A DNA stretch of 64,000 bases, taken from contig NZ_JBIJDC010000010.1 of the NCBI RefSeq assembly GCF_044344315.1, positions 1 to 64,000 on the forward strand, in the 5' to 3' direction. Below, in pieces: positions 43,763 to 51,082 of this stretch (positions are counted from its first letter, which is position 1; every line of letters begins with the position of its first letter). Under the pieces are notes generated by a model, which saw nothing but the letters and a program-made list of their open reading frames with translations, did no database searches and was not told the origin of the DNA. A program made the position numbers and the translations under genes. Source of the DNA: Zoogloea sp044344315. GTDB lineage: Bacteria; Pseudomonadota; Gammaproteobacteria; Burkholderiales; Rhodocyclaceae.

Positions 43763-44806
43763 ATGTCCAGCGCCAACCCCCTTACCATCCCGCGCCCGCC
43801 GATCCGCGCCACCATCCTTACCGGCTTCCTCGGGGCGGGCAAGACGACCCTCCTCAACCGCTACCTGGCCACCACGCCGCTTAGAAAAGTCGCCGTGCTC
43901 GAGAACGAGTTCGGCGCTGTCGGCATCGACGGTGGCCTGATTGCCGGCTCACCTGCCGTGGAGGTTGTTGAACTTACCAACGGCTGCATCTGCTGCAGCG
44001 TGCGTGGCGAACTCAGCAACGCGCTCACCGATCTGGCCGACCGCCGGGACCGCGGCGAACTCGACTTCGACCACCTGGTCGTGGAGACCACCGGCCTCGC
44101 CGATCCGGCGCCGGTGGCCCAGGCCTTCTTCGTCGATCAAGGGGTGGCAGGGCGCTATGAACTGGATGGGATCGTCACGGTGGTGGACGCAGTGCATGCC
44201 CACACCCAGCTGGCTGCCAACAAGGTGGCCGCTGCCCAGATCGGTTTTGCCGACCGGGTCCTGATCAGCAAGAGCGAACAGGTGGATGCCACCAGCCGCA
44301 AGGCCCTCGAACAGCGCCTGACCCGCATCAACCTGCGAGCCCTCATCCAGCCCGTCCCCGATGACGGCCCAGCCCTCAAGGCCCTGTTTGCCCTCGACGC
44401 CTTCCGTCTTGATGACGTGCTGGAACAGATCCCGGCCTTCCTGGACGCAGCGGCGCCCAGTGGCTTGCGTCGGGGGGGTGGCGAGCACCGCAGCTTTGTC
44501 CGCCACGACGACGAAATCCAGTCCCTCGCCCTGATCCATGACGGCCCGGTGGACTCCCGTCTGATGGCCGGCTTCGTTGAAGAGCTGCTGATCCGCCAGG
44601 GCCCGGCCCTGCTCCGCTACAAGGGCGTGCTCGCCATCCGCAACGAGGCGCGCCGGGTGGTGCTTCAGGGCGTTCATCGTCTGAGTGGGTCGGACTACGG
44701 CCGCCCCTGGGGCCCGGGTGAGCCCCGCAACTGCACCCTGATCCTCATCGGACGCAAGCTCGACGAAGAAGGCATCCGCAACGCATTCCGCCTGGCCTGC
44801 CGCTGA
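43763..44806 (+). CDS. CobW/YjiA-family GTPase (metallochaperone-like)
   Basis: A 347-residue G3E GTPase. Walker A is LTGFLGAGKTTLLNRY (residues 19-34). The metal-binding CxCC motif is TNGCICCSV (Cys75-Cys78), followed by VVETTGLADPAPVAQAFF and the guanine-binding region ISKSEQVD. The C-terminal CobW domain starts near residue 245. Such proteins deliver metals, often zinc, to target enzymes. The start at 43763 matches the family; upstream sequence in the same frame is the decayed phosphoesterase. No Zur site is visible. Confidence 0.88.
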   Translation: MSSANPLTIPRPPIRATILTGFLGAGKTTLLNRYLATTPLRKVAVLENEFGAVGIDGGLIAGSPAVEVVELTNGCICCSVRGELSNALTDLADRRDRGELDFDHLVVETTGLADPAPVAQAFFVDQGVAGRYELDGIVTVVDAVHAHTQLAANKVAAAQIGFADRVLISKSEQVDATSRKALEQRLTRINLRALIQPVPDDGPALKALFALDAFRLDDVLEQIPAFLDAAAPSGLRRGGGEHRSFVRHDDEIQSLALIHDGPVDSRLMAGFVEELLIRQGPALLRYKGVLAIRNEARRVVLQGVHRLSGSDYGRPWGPGEPRNCTLILIGRKLDEEGIRNAFRLACR

Positions 44807-44874
44807 GACAGGGGTCGTCGTCGGCTGGTTATGATCCGAAATGCATAGGCAATGCACTGGATCTGCCTAAAATA

Positions 44875-44891
44875 TGACAATTGCATTATCA
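44875..44891. promoter_or_regulatory. Palindromic operator-like site before the lipoprotein pair
   Basis: TGACAAT (44875-44881) and ATTATCA (44885-44891) form a 6-of-7 inverted repeat around TGC in an AT-rich stretch 107 bases before the first lipoprotein gene. It partly resembles a Fur box but does not fit the consensus well. A regulator binding site is likely; its identity is open. Confidence 0.35.
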
Positions 44892-44997
44892 TTGACGCTC
44901 GCCGATACGAGATCAATGAGCACTTCATTTTTTTGCGCCGGCTTCAACACCCTTCTCGCCAACCCTGCTCCCTGCCATGCAGTCTTCCAGGTGTCCA

Positions 44998-45438
44998 ATG
45001 AAAAAAGCCCTACTCGTCTTGCTCCAGCTCGGCATGGTGGCAAGCCTCGTCTCCGGTTGCGCCGTCAATCGGGCCACCGCGCACGTCGAGCCGACGACTC
45101 GACTCTCCGAAATCAAGACCGTACATGTCAAGAAGTTCGCTGATGACAATGCCGACACCAATGTCCTCATCGTCAACAAGCTCCGAACCAAAGGTGTCAG
45201 TGCCACCACCGGCTCCGACGCCCCCCAGACCAAGGTGGATGCAGTCGTCACCTACGTTGAAAAGTGGATGTGGGACATCACCATGTACATGCTCGAGCTC
45301 ACCGTGGTGATCCGCGACCCTAAGGACGACTATCCCTTGGCGACGGGCAATTCCTACCACACCTCCCTGACCCGCAAGTCTCCCCAAGAGATGGTCAGCG
45401 AAGTCATCGACAACATCTACAAGGAACAAGGCCAATGA
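44998..45438 (+). CDS. Lipoprotein, first of a coupled pair
   Basis: A 146-residue lipoprotein with signal MKKALLVLLQLGMVASLVSG and lipobox Cys21. The mature part, with TRLSEIKTVHVKKFADDNAD and VDAVVTYVEKWMWDITMYML, has the alternating strand-helix pattern of small periplasm-facing lipoproteins related to LptE/LpoB-like folds, but no family is certain. AGG eight bases before the ATG supports the start. The stop overlaps the next lipoprotein's start (ATGA). Confidence 0.75.
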   Translation: MKKALLVLLQLGMVASLVSGCAVNRATAHVEPTTRLSEIKTVHVKKFADDNADTNVLIVNKLRTKGVSATTGSDAPQTKVDAVVTYVEKWMWDITMYMLELTVVIRDPKDDYPLATGNSYHTSLTRKSPQEMVSEVIDNIYKEQGQ

Positions 45439-45989
45439 GCTCTCCCCTGCACTCACGTCCCGGCTTGACCAAGGCCTCTCTCATGGTGCTTCTCGCGAGC
45501 CTGTGGCTTGCGGGATGTGCATCCCCTGCAAACCGCGAAGCAATGGTGCCGACAGACATCAACGCAGCCAGGCCCCATCCCTACAGCGTGAGCGTGCTGA
45601 CCTCGGGAGGCGCCGACACGGGCGCACTGGATAGCAGCAATATCACTGACGACGACCTCAAGGCCGCCATCGAACAAGCCGTCACCCAGAACAAGGTGTT
45701 CAAGAGTGTCGTGCAGGGCAAGAACGGAGACTACGAGCTGTCAGTCCGTGTGACCCGGCTCACCAAACCGCTCTTCGGCATGACATTCACCGTGGAGATG
45801 GAAGCCGCCTGGTCGCTGACCAAGATTGCCGACCGCTCCGTGGTCCTGCGCAAATCCATCAACGCATCGGGTAGCGCTGGCGCTGGCGACTCTCTGATCG
45901 GCGTCAAAAGGCTGCGCCTCGCGGTCGAAGCGGCTGCCCGTGCCAATATCGCAGAAGGCCTCAAGGCCATTTCCACCCTCACGCTTTGA
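45435..45989 (+). CDS. Lipoprotein, second of a coupled pair
   Basis: A 184-residue lipoprotein with lipobox LAGC (Cys28). The mature domain has SNITDDDLKAAIEQAVTQNK, VFKSVVQGKNGDYELSVRVT and a C-terminal helix AVEAAARANIAEGLKAIS. The layout is like proteins that form small outer-membrane-associated modules. It is made with the preceding lipoprotein through a four-base overlap, so the two probably act together. A terminator follows at 46034. Function unknown. Confidence 0.75.
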   Translation: MSSPLHSRPGLTKASLMVLLASLWLAGCASPANREAMVPTDINAARPHPYSVSVLTSGGADTGALDSSNITDDDLKAAIEQAVTQNKVFKSVVQGKNGDYELSVRVTRLTKPLFGMTFTVEMEAAWSLTKIADRSVVLRKSINASGSAGAGDSLIGVKRLRLAVEAAARANIAEGLKAISTLTL

Positions 45990-46033
45990 GATGTCGCCCC
46001 GTCGGGGCGAGTTCGAGGGTATTCCCCTGTCCA

Positions 46034-46068
46034 GGTCCCCAGTCGGCTCGAGCCCACTGGGGACTTTT
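46034..46068 (+). terminator. Terminator of the lipoprotein operon
   Basis: GTCCCCAGT (46035-46043) pairs with ACTGGGGAC (46056-46064) around a 12-base loop, followed by TTTTCC. A smaller hairpin (GCCCCGTCGGGGC) lies just after the stop codon near 45996. Confidence 0.68.
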
Positions 46069-46267
46069 CCTTCCAGGCGCATCCAGAAGCCCTGAAAGCA
46101 CCCATTGAACCGCCCCGGGCCAGAGCACACCCGGACCCCGCCTGATTCAGGCAGTCGCCGCAGCCAATCGCCCGCAGAAATTTCCCCGGCCTGTGGTATT
46201 TTTGCCGACTTCGCCGCGCACGACAGGCGCGCGCAACTCCGCTAACTCCGCCGGCCTGCAGCACAGA

Positions 46268-48622
46268 ATGAACGACACTCCGGACCTCTTCGACTCCCCC
46301 GCCCCCGACCACGCCGAACCGCCTCCACCGCCACCAGCCACACCGCTGCTGGGCAGCGACGACGCCCTGCCCCTCGACCTCTACGCCGAGCGCGCCTACC
46401 TCGCCTACGCCATGAGCGTGGTCAAGGCCCGCGCCCTGCCCCAGGTCGAGGACGGCCTGAAGCCGGTGCAGCGTCGCATCCTGTTTTCGATGAACGAGAT
46501 GCGCCTGTCGCCGGGCTCCAAGCACGTCAAGTCGGCCCGCGTGGTCGGCGACGTGATCGGTAAGTACCACCCTCACGGTGACTCCAGCGTCTACGACGCC
46601 ATGGTGCGGGTGGCCCAGGACTTTTCCCTGCGTTACCCGCTTGTGGATGGTCAGGGCAACTTCGGCTCCCGGGATGGCGACTCGGCAGCGGCCATGCGCT
46701 ACACCGAATGCCGCCTCACCCCCATCGCCGAGTTGCTGCTGTCGGAGATCGACCGGGGCACCGTGGATTTCCGCCCCAACTACGACGGCGCCTTCGAAGA
46801 GCCCCAGTTGCTGCCGGCGCGCCTGCCCTTCGTACTGCTCAATGGCGCCTCCGGCATTGCCGTGGGCATGGCCACCGAGATCCCGTCCCACAACCTGCGC
46901 GAAGTCGCCAGCGCCGCCATCCACGCCATCGAGAACCCCGAGGCCACGGTGGCCGACCTGATGACGCACATCGCCGGCCCCGACTTCCCGGGTGGCGGTC
47001 AGCTCATCTCCCCGGCGGCCGACATCCGCCAGGCCTACGAGAGCGGCCGCGGCAGCCTCAAGCTGCGGGCGCGCTGGATCATCGAGGACCTGGCCCGCGG
47101 CCAGTGGCAGCTGGTGGTCAATGAGCTCCCGCCCGGCGTGTCGGCCCAGAAGGTGCTCTTCGAGATCGAGACCCTCACCAATCCCCAACCCAAGACCGGC
47201 AAGAAATCCATCGACGCCGACCAGGCCCAGCTCAAGGCCGTGATGCTCGGCGCGCTCGACCGGGTGCGCGACGAATCCGGCAAGGATGCGCTGGTGCGCC
47301 TGGTCTTCGAGCCCAAGAGCCGCAACCAGGACGTCACCGAGTTTGCCAACCTGCTGCTGGCCCATACCAGCCTGGAAAGCTCCTCGTCCATCAACCTGGT
47401 GATGATCGGCCTGGATGGCCGGCCCGGGCAGAAGAACCTGGCCGACATCCTCCACGAGTGGGGCCGCTTCCGCGTCGTCACCGTGCGTCGGCGCACCGCC
47501 CACCGCCTGGGCCAGGTGGATGACCGCATCCACATCCTGGAAGGCCGTCACATCGTCTTCCTGAACATCGACGAGGTGATCCGCATCATCCGCGAGTCGG
47601 ACGAGCCCAAGCCGGCCCTGATCGCCCGCTTCGACCTGTCCGACCGCCAGGCCGAGGACATCCTCGAGATCCGCCTGCGCCAGCTGGCGCGCCTGGAAGG
47701 CATCAAGATCGAGCGCGAACTGGCCGAACTGCGCGGCGAGAAGACCGAGCTGGAAGCCCTGCTGGCCAACGAGGGCAAGCTGCGTCGCCTGGTGATCAAG
47801 GAGATCCGCGCCGACGCCGACAAGTACGGCGATGCCCGCCGCACCCTGGTGGAAGAAGCCGTCCGCGCTGGCGTCACCCAGACCGTGGTGGACGAGCCCG
47901 TCACCGTGATCGTGTCGGAAAAAGGCTGGGTACGCTGCCGCAGCGGGCACGGGGTAGACCTGGCCAACGTCGCCTTCAAGGATGGCGACCGCCTGGGCAG
48001 CGCCTTCGAATGTCGCAGCGTGGACAGCCTGGTGGTGCTCACCGACGGCGGCAGGGCCCTGACCGTGGCCGTCGCGGCCCTGCCCGACGGGCGCGGCAAT
48101 GGCGTACCGTTGGCGTCCCTGATCGAGCTGCCCTCGGGCAGCCGCGTTGCCCATGTGCTGGCCGGTTCGCCCGAGCGTCGCGTAGTGCTGGCAAGCGCCG
48201 ATGGCTACGGCTTCCTGTGCGGGCTGGGCGACATGATCGCCAGCAAGCGCGCCGGCAAGCAGTTCGTCAGCCTGGACACGGGCGGACGCCTGCTCCAGCC
48301 GGTGTTCTTCGATCCGGCCGAAGGGCAGCACCTGGCCGCCCTGTCGTCCACCGGGCGCCTGCTGGTCTTCCCCCTCGATCAGATGAAGTCGCTTTCAGGC
48401 GGCGGCAAGGGCGTGATCATCATGGGCCTGGATGAGGGCGAGGCGCTGGCCGCCACCTGCGTGGTGCGCCACACCCTGACCCTGCTCGCCAGCACCCGCG
48501 GTGGCAAGGCCGTGGAGCTGGCGGTGGGGCCCAAAGACTGGGAAGCCTGGATTGGCAAGCGCGCCCGCAAGGGCAAGCCTGCGCCGGGCCGCTCCGAGGC
48601 CAACGGCCTGCGCGGCGACTGA
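46268..48622 (+). CDS. parC: DNA topoisomerase IV subunit A
   Basis: Breakage-reunion subunit of topoisomerase IV, 784 residues. The catalytic tyrosine is Tyr145 in AMRYTECRLTPIAE. The quinolone-resistance region GKYHPHGDSSVYDAMVRVAQ has Ser at the classical position (sensitive-type residue). The N-terminus has a Pro-rich tract before LYAERAYLAYAMSVVKARAL. The C-terminal part includes the beta-pinwheel repeats. The ATG at 46268 is preferred over the open frame from 46193. Partner ParE is at 40431. Confidence 0.95.
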   Translation: MNDTPDLFDSPAPDHAEPPPPPPATPLLGSDDALPLDLYAERAYLAYAMSVVKARALPQVEDGLKPVQRRILFSMNEMRLSPGSKHVKSARVVGDVIGKYHPHGDSSVYDAMVRVAQDFSLRYPLVDGQGNFGSRDGDSAAAMRYTECRLTPIAELLLSEIDRGTVDFRPNYDGAFEEPQLLPARLPFVLLNGASGIAVGMATEIPSHNLREVASAAIHAIENPEATVADLMTHIAGPDFPGGGQLISPAADIRQAYESGRGSLKLRARWIIEDLARGQWQLVVNELPPGVSAQKVLFEIETLTNPQPKTGKKSIDADQAQLKAVMLGALDRVRDESGKDALVRLVFEPKSRNQDVTEFANLLLAHTSLESSSSINLVMIGLDGRPGQKNLADILHEWGRFRVVTVRRRTAHRLGQVDDRIHILEGRHIVFLNIDEVIRIIRESDEPKPALIARFDLSDRQAEDILEIRLRQLARLEGIKIERELAELRGEKTELEALLANEGKLRRLVIKEIRADADKYGDARRTLVEEAVRAGVTQTVVDEPVTVIVSEKGWVRCRSGHGVDLANVAFKDGDRLGSAFECRSVDSLVVLTDGGRALTVAVAALPDGRGNGVPLASLIELPSGSRVAHVLAGSPERRVVLASADGYGFLCGLGDMIASKRAGKQFVSLDTGGRLLQPVFFDPAEGQHLAALSSTGRLLVFPLDQMKSLSGGGKGVIIMGLDEGEALAATCVVRHTLTLLASTRGGKAVELAVGPKDWEAWIGKRARKGKPAPGRSEANGLRGD

Positions 48623-48659
48623 TGAAGCAGGCGCCGGCCCCGCCCCGGGGCCGGCAAGC

Positions 48660-49016
48660 TCACACCGGCAGCCTGAGCGCCTCGAGCAGGCGCTGGCGAT
48701 TGATCGGCTTGATCAGTACATCGTCGAAACCGGCGGCGAGTATTTCAACCCGCTGTTCCGGCAGGGCATGGGCGGTGTAGGCGACGATGAACAGCCCGGC
48801 GAACGCAGGGTCACTGCGCAAACGCCGGCATACCTCGGTGCCGCTGATACCCGGCATGCTGATGTCGAGGAGGATTGCATCCATCGACACCCCCTGCATG
48901 GCAATCAGCGCCGCCTCACCGGAATCGGCCTCGACCACCTCACAACCAACTTGCCGCAACAGCACGCAGGGCAGCGTACGGTTGACCTTTTGGTCATCCA
49001 CAACAAGCACTTTCAT
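48660..49016 (-). CDS. Stand-alone receiver (response regulator without output domain)
   Basis: A 118-residue CheY-like receiver. The acidic pocket is VVDDQK (Asp7, Asp8), the phosphoacceptor Asp51 is in AILLDISMPGISG, and the conserved Lys is in DDVLIKPINRQR. There is no DNA-binding or enzymatic domain. Its start overlaps the stop of the histidine kinase gene (ATGA), so it is the cognate partner, probably acting by protein contact or in a phosphorelay. Confidence 0.92.
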   Translation of the reverse strand: MKVLVVDDQKVNRTLPCVLLRQVGCEVVEADSGEAALIAMQGVSMDAILLDISMPGISGTEVCRRLRSDPAFAGLFIVAYTAHALPEQRVEILAAGFDDVLIKPINRQRLLEALRLPV

Positions 49017-50722
49017 GGATGCAGTCCTTCCTGAGTGGCAGAGACGCGAGGCACGACAGGCAGGCTGACCAGGAACTCGCTCCCCTCGCCCTGACGGGAG
49101 TTCAGCACCACATCCCCGCCCATGAGAGCAGCCAGCTCCTTGACCAGGGCCAGGCCCAGACCGGTGCCCTGATGACGCCGGGTCAGAAACCCATCCACCT
49201 GGCGGAAGCGCTCGAAGACATGGGGCTGCATGTCGGGATCAATGCCGCAGCCCGTGTCGGCCACCGCGATGCGCAACATCCCGTCATCCTGCCCGATGCG
49301 CACCGTCACCGCGCCGATGTCGGTAAACTTGATCGCGTTATTGACCAGATTGTTGAGGATCTGCGCCACCCGGGTGGCGTCGCAGGTAATGAACTCCGGT
49401 AGCGCCGGGTCAATCACCAGATCAAGCGCCAGCCCCTTCTCCTCGGCCGGCGGGCGATGGGTGCGCACAATGCGCTCGAGCATCGGACGCAGGGCCTCGG
49501 AGCGCAGTTCCAGCTCCATCTTGCCGGATTCGATCTTGGCCAGGTCGAGGATGGAATTGACCAATTCAAGCAAGTGGTTGCTGCTGTCGAGAATGATGCC
49601 GGCGAACTCCCGATTGGTTTCGTCCGCGTTGTCCTTGAGAAACTCGGCATAACCCATGATGCCGTTGAGCGGCGTGCGCAGTTCATGGGACATGGAGGCG
49701 AGGAATTCCGATTTCATCCGGTTGGCCGCCTCTGCCTTGATCTGACTGTCGCGAAGGGCCGCCGAGATGCGGAACTGGCGATCCAGCAGGTGAATCGCCA
49801 TCCCCCCGAAAAGCAGCATCAAAAAAGTCATCCCGGCGGCGTAAGCCGTGTAGCCGGCGCGACGCTCACGATACTCTGCAAGGGCAGCATCTTCACTGAC
49901 ACCAACGGCGACGAGCAGCGGATATTCCTTCAGGGCGCGGTAGCCATAAAAGCGTCTGACCCCGTCAGCGTGACTGCTGTAGCGATAGCTGCCCATTTCG
50001 GCTCTGGCCAGATTCTCCAGTAGCGGGCTTCGGGATAAATCTTGCCCCACGACCTTGTTGTTGCCCGAACGCCGCGCCCGCACGATGCCGTCCCGGCCGA
50101 CCAGGCTGACTACGCCATCCTTACCCAGATCGACACCACTGTAGAAATCGGAGAAATAGAAGGGATCCACCGAGATGACCACCACGCCGCCAAAGCTGCC
50201 GTCCGGCTTGTTGATTCGCCGGGTCATCTGGATCGACCATTTGCCAGACGCCCTGCCCAGCACTGGCTTGCTGATGAACAACTCGTTACTGTCACGCTCC
50301 TTGTGGACACGGAAGTGCTCCCGGTCCGACAGATCCATGGTCTTGTGATTGGCCAGGTTGCTGAGAATGTAGGTTCCATGCTCGTCGATCACGCCGAGCT
50401 GGTTGAAGATGCTGCTGATGATCATGCCCTCACGGACATACTCGGTGATATTCACCTGGTTACCGATTTTCTCGTACTGAAACTTGAGAAACAGCACGGA
50501 CTGATCGACGCTCTTGATCGTGCGAACGGTGTGCTCTTCGAAAGCACGGGCCAGGTTGAGGTTGGATGTGTTGATGGACCGAATGACCAGTTCCTCTTCG
50601 GCGCGAGCCTTGTACAGGACAGCGGCCCAGACAAGCACGATCAGCGCCACGACCAGAGCAGCAATGGGCAGAAACAGGCGCAGGCGGCCCTGGGCGGAAA
50701 CGGGATGACTGATTGATGACAT
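49013..50722 (-). CDS. Membrane sensor histidine kinase with double-Cache-like sensor
   Basis: A 569-residue kinase. TM1 is near residues 16-38 (LFLPIAALVVALIVLVWAAV); a periplasmic region of about 250 residues with SVDPFYFSDFYSGVDLGKDG and DGVVSLVGRDGIVRARR has the dCache pattern. TM2 follows near 300. The core has SMSHELRTPLNGIMGYAEFL with His346, NNLVNNAIKF, ADTGCGID and GTGLGLALVKELA. The start at 50722 is set by the N-terminal basic stretch and TM1; the frame is open to 50974. It is coupled to the receiver gene and divergent from the GGDEF-EAL gene. Confidence 0.9.
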   Translation of the reverse strand: MSSISHPVSAQGRLRLFLPIAALVVALIVLVWAAVLYKARAEEELVIRSINTSNLNLARAFEEHTVRTIKSVDQSVLFLKFQYEKIGNQVNITEYVREGMIISSIFNQLGVIDEHGTYILSNLANHKTMDLSDREHFRVHKERDSNELFISKPVLGRASGKWSIQMTRRINKPDGSFGGVVVISVDPFYFSDFYSGVDLGKDGVVSLVGRDGIVRARRSGNNKVVGQDLSRSPLLENLARAEMGSYRYSSHADGVRRFYGYRALKEYPLLVAVGVSEDAALAEYRERRAGYTAYAAGMTFLMLLFGGMAIHLLDRQFRISAALRDSQIKAEAANRMKSEFLASMSHELRTPLNGIMGYAEFLKDNADETNREFAGIILDSSNHLLELVNSILDLAKIESGKMELELRSEALRPMLERIVRTHRPPAEEKGLALDLVIDPALPEFITCDATRVAQILNNLVNNAIKFTDIGAVTVRIGQDDGMLRIAVADTGCGIDPDMQPHVFERFRQVDGFLTRRHQGTGLGLALVKELAALMGGDVVLNSRQGEGSEFLVSLPVVPRVSATQEGLHP

Positions 50723-51082
50723 GAAACGGGAAATGAATGGGCGCTTCAGCCCCTTGACGGAGCGGAGCTGAGAGCAATGCACTAACGTCTGAACAGCCCG
50801 CAGACTTAACCCCAGAACGCAAAAATCCCGAGCCCGACCCCAGGACAAGAGCGCAAAGCACGCAGCTTCTTCCTCCCCTATCCTGAACGCAGTGACGCTG
50901 GCCGCCCCATAAGCATCCTGTGGGCCATCATCCACGTGCTTGGCCGATGGCACGAGGGCGTCAGGATTCTGCATTCCTCTTCACGAATAGTGACGACTTA
51001 TAACTTTAGTGATAGAAAGGCGCGCCGTTATAGAGATCCGGGTAGCTCATCACCCGAGACCCCGCAGCCAGCCCGGACCCCC
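50723..51082. other. Divergent intergenic region between kinase and GGDEF-EAL genes
   Basis: 360 bases without a credible gene. A stretch near 50988-51015, with TAGTGACGACTTATAACTTT, is AT-rich and could hold the promoter of the rightward gene. No clear operator or riboswitch is visible. Confidence 0.4.

Noticed and set aside
43082..44806. 574-residue fusion of a phosphoesterase with a CobW GTPase
   Set aside because: The upstream part is a decayed fragment in frame by chance; the CobW domain has its own ATG at 43763.
45731..48331. Long minus-strand open frame of 866 codons opposite parC
   Set aside because: Same kind of codon-bias shadow; no ribosome site and no recognisable domain.
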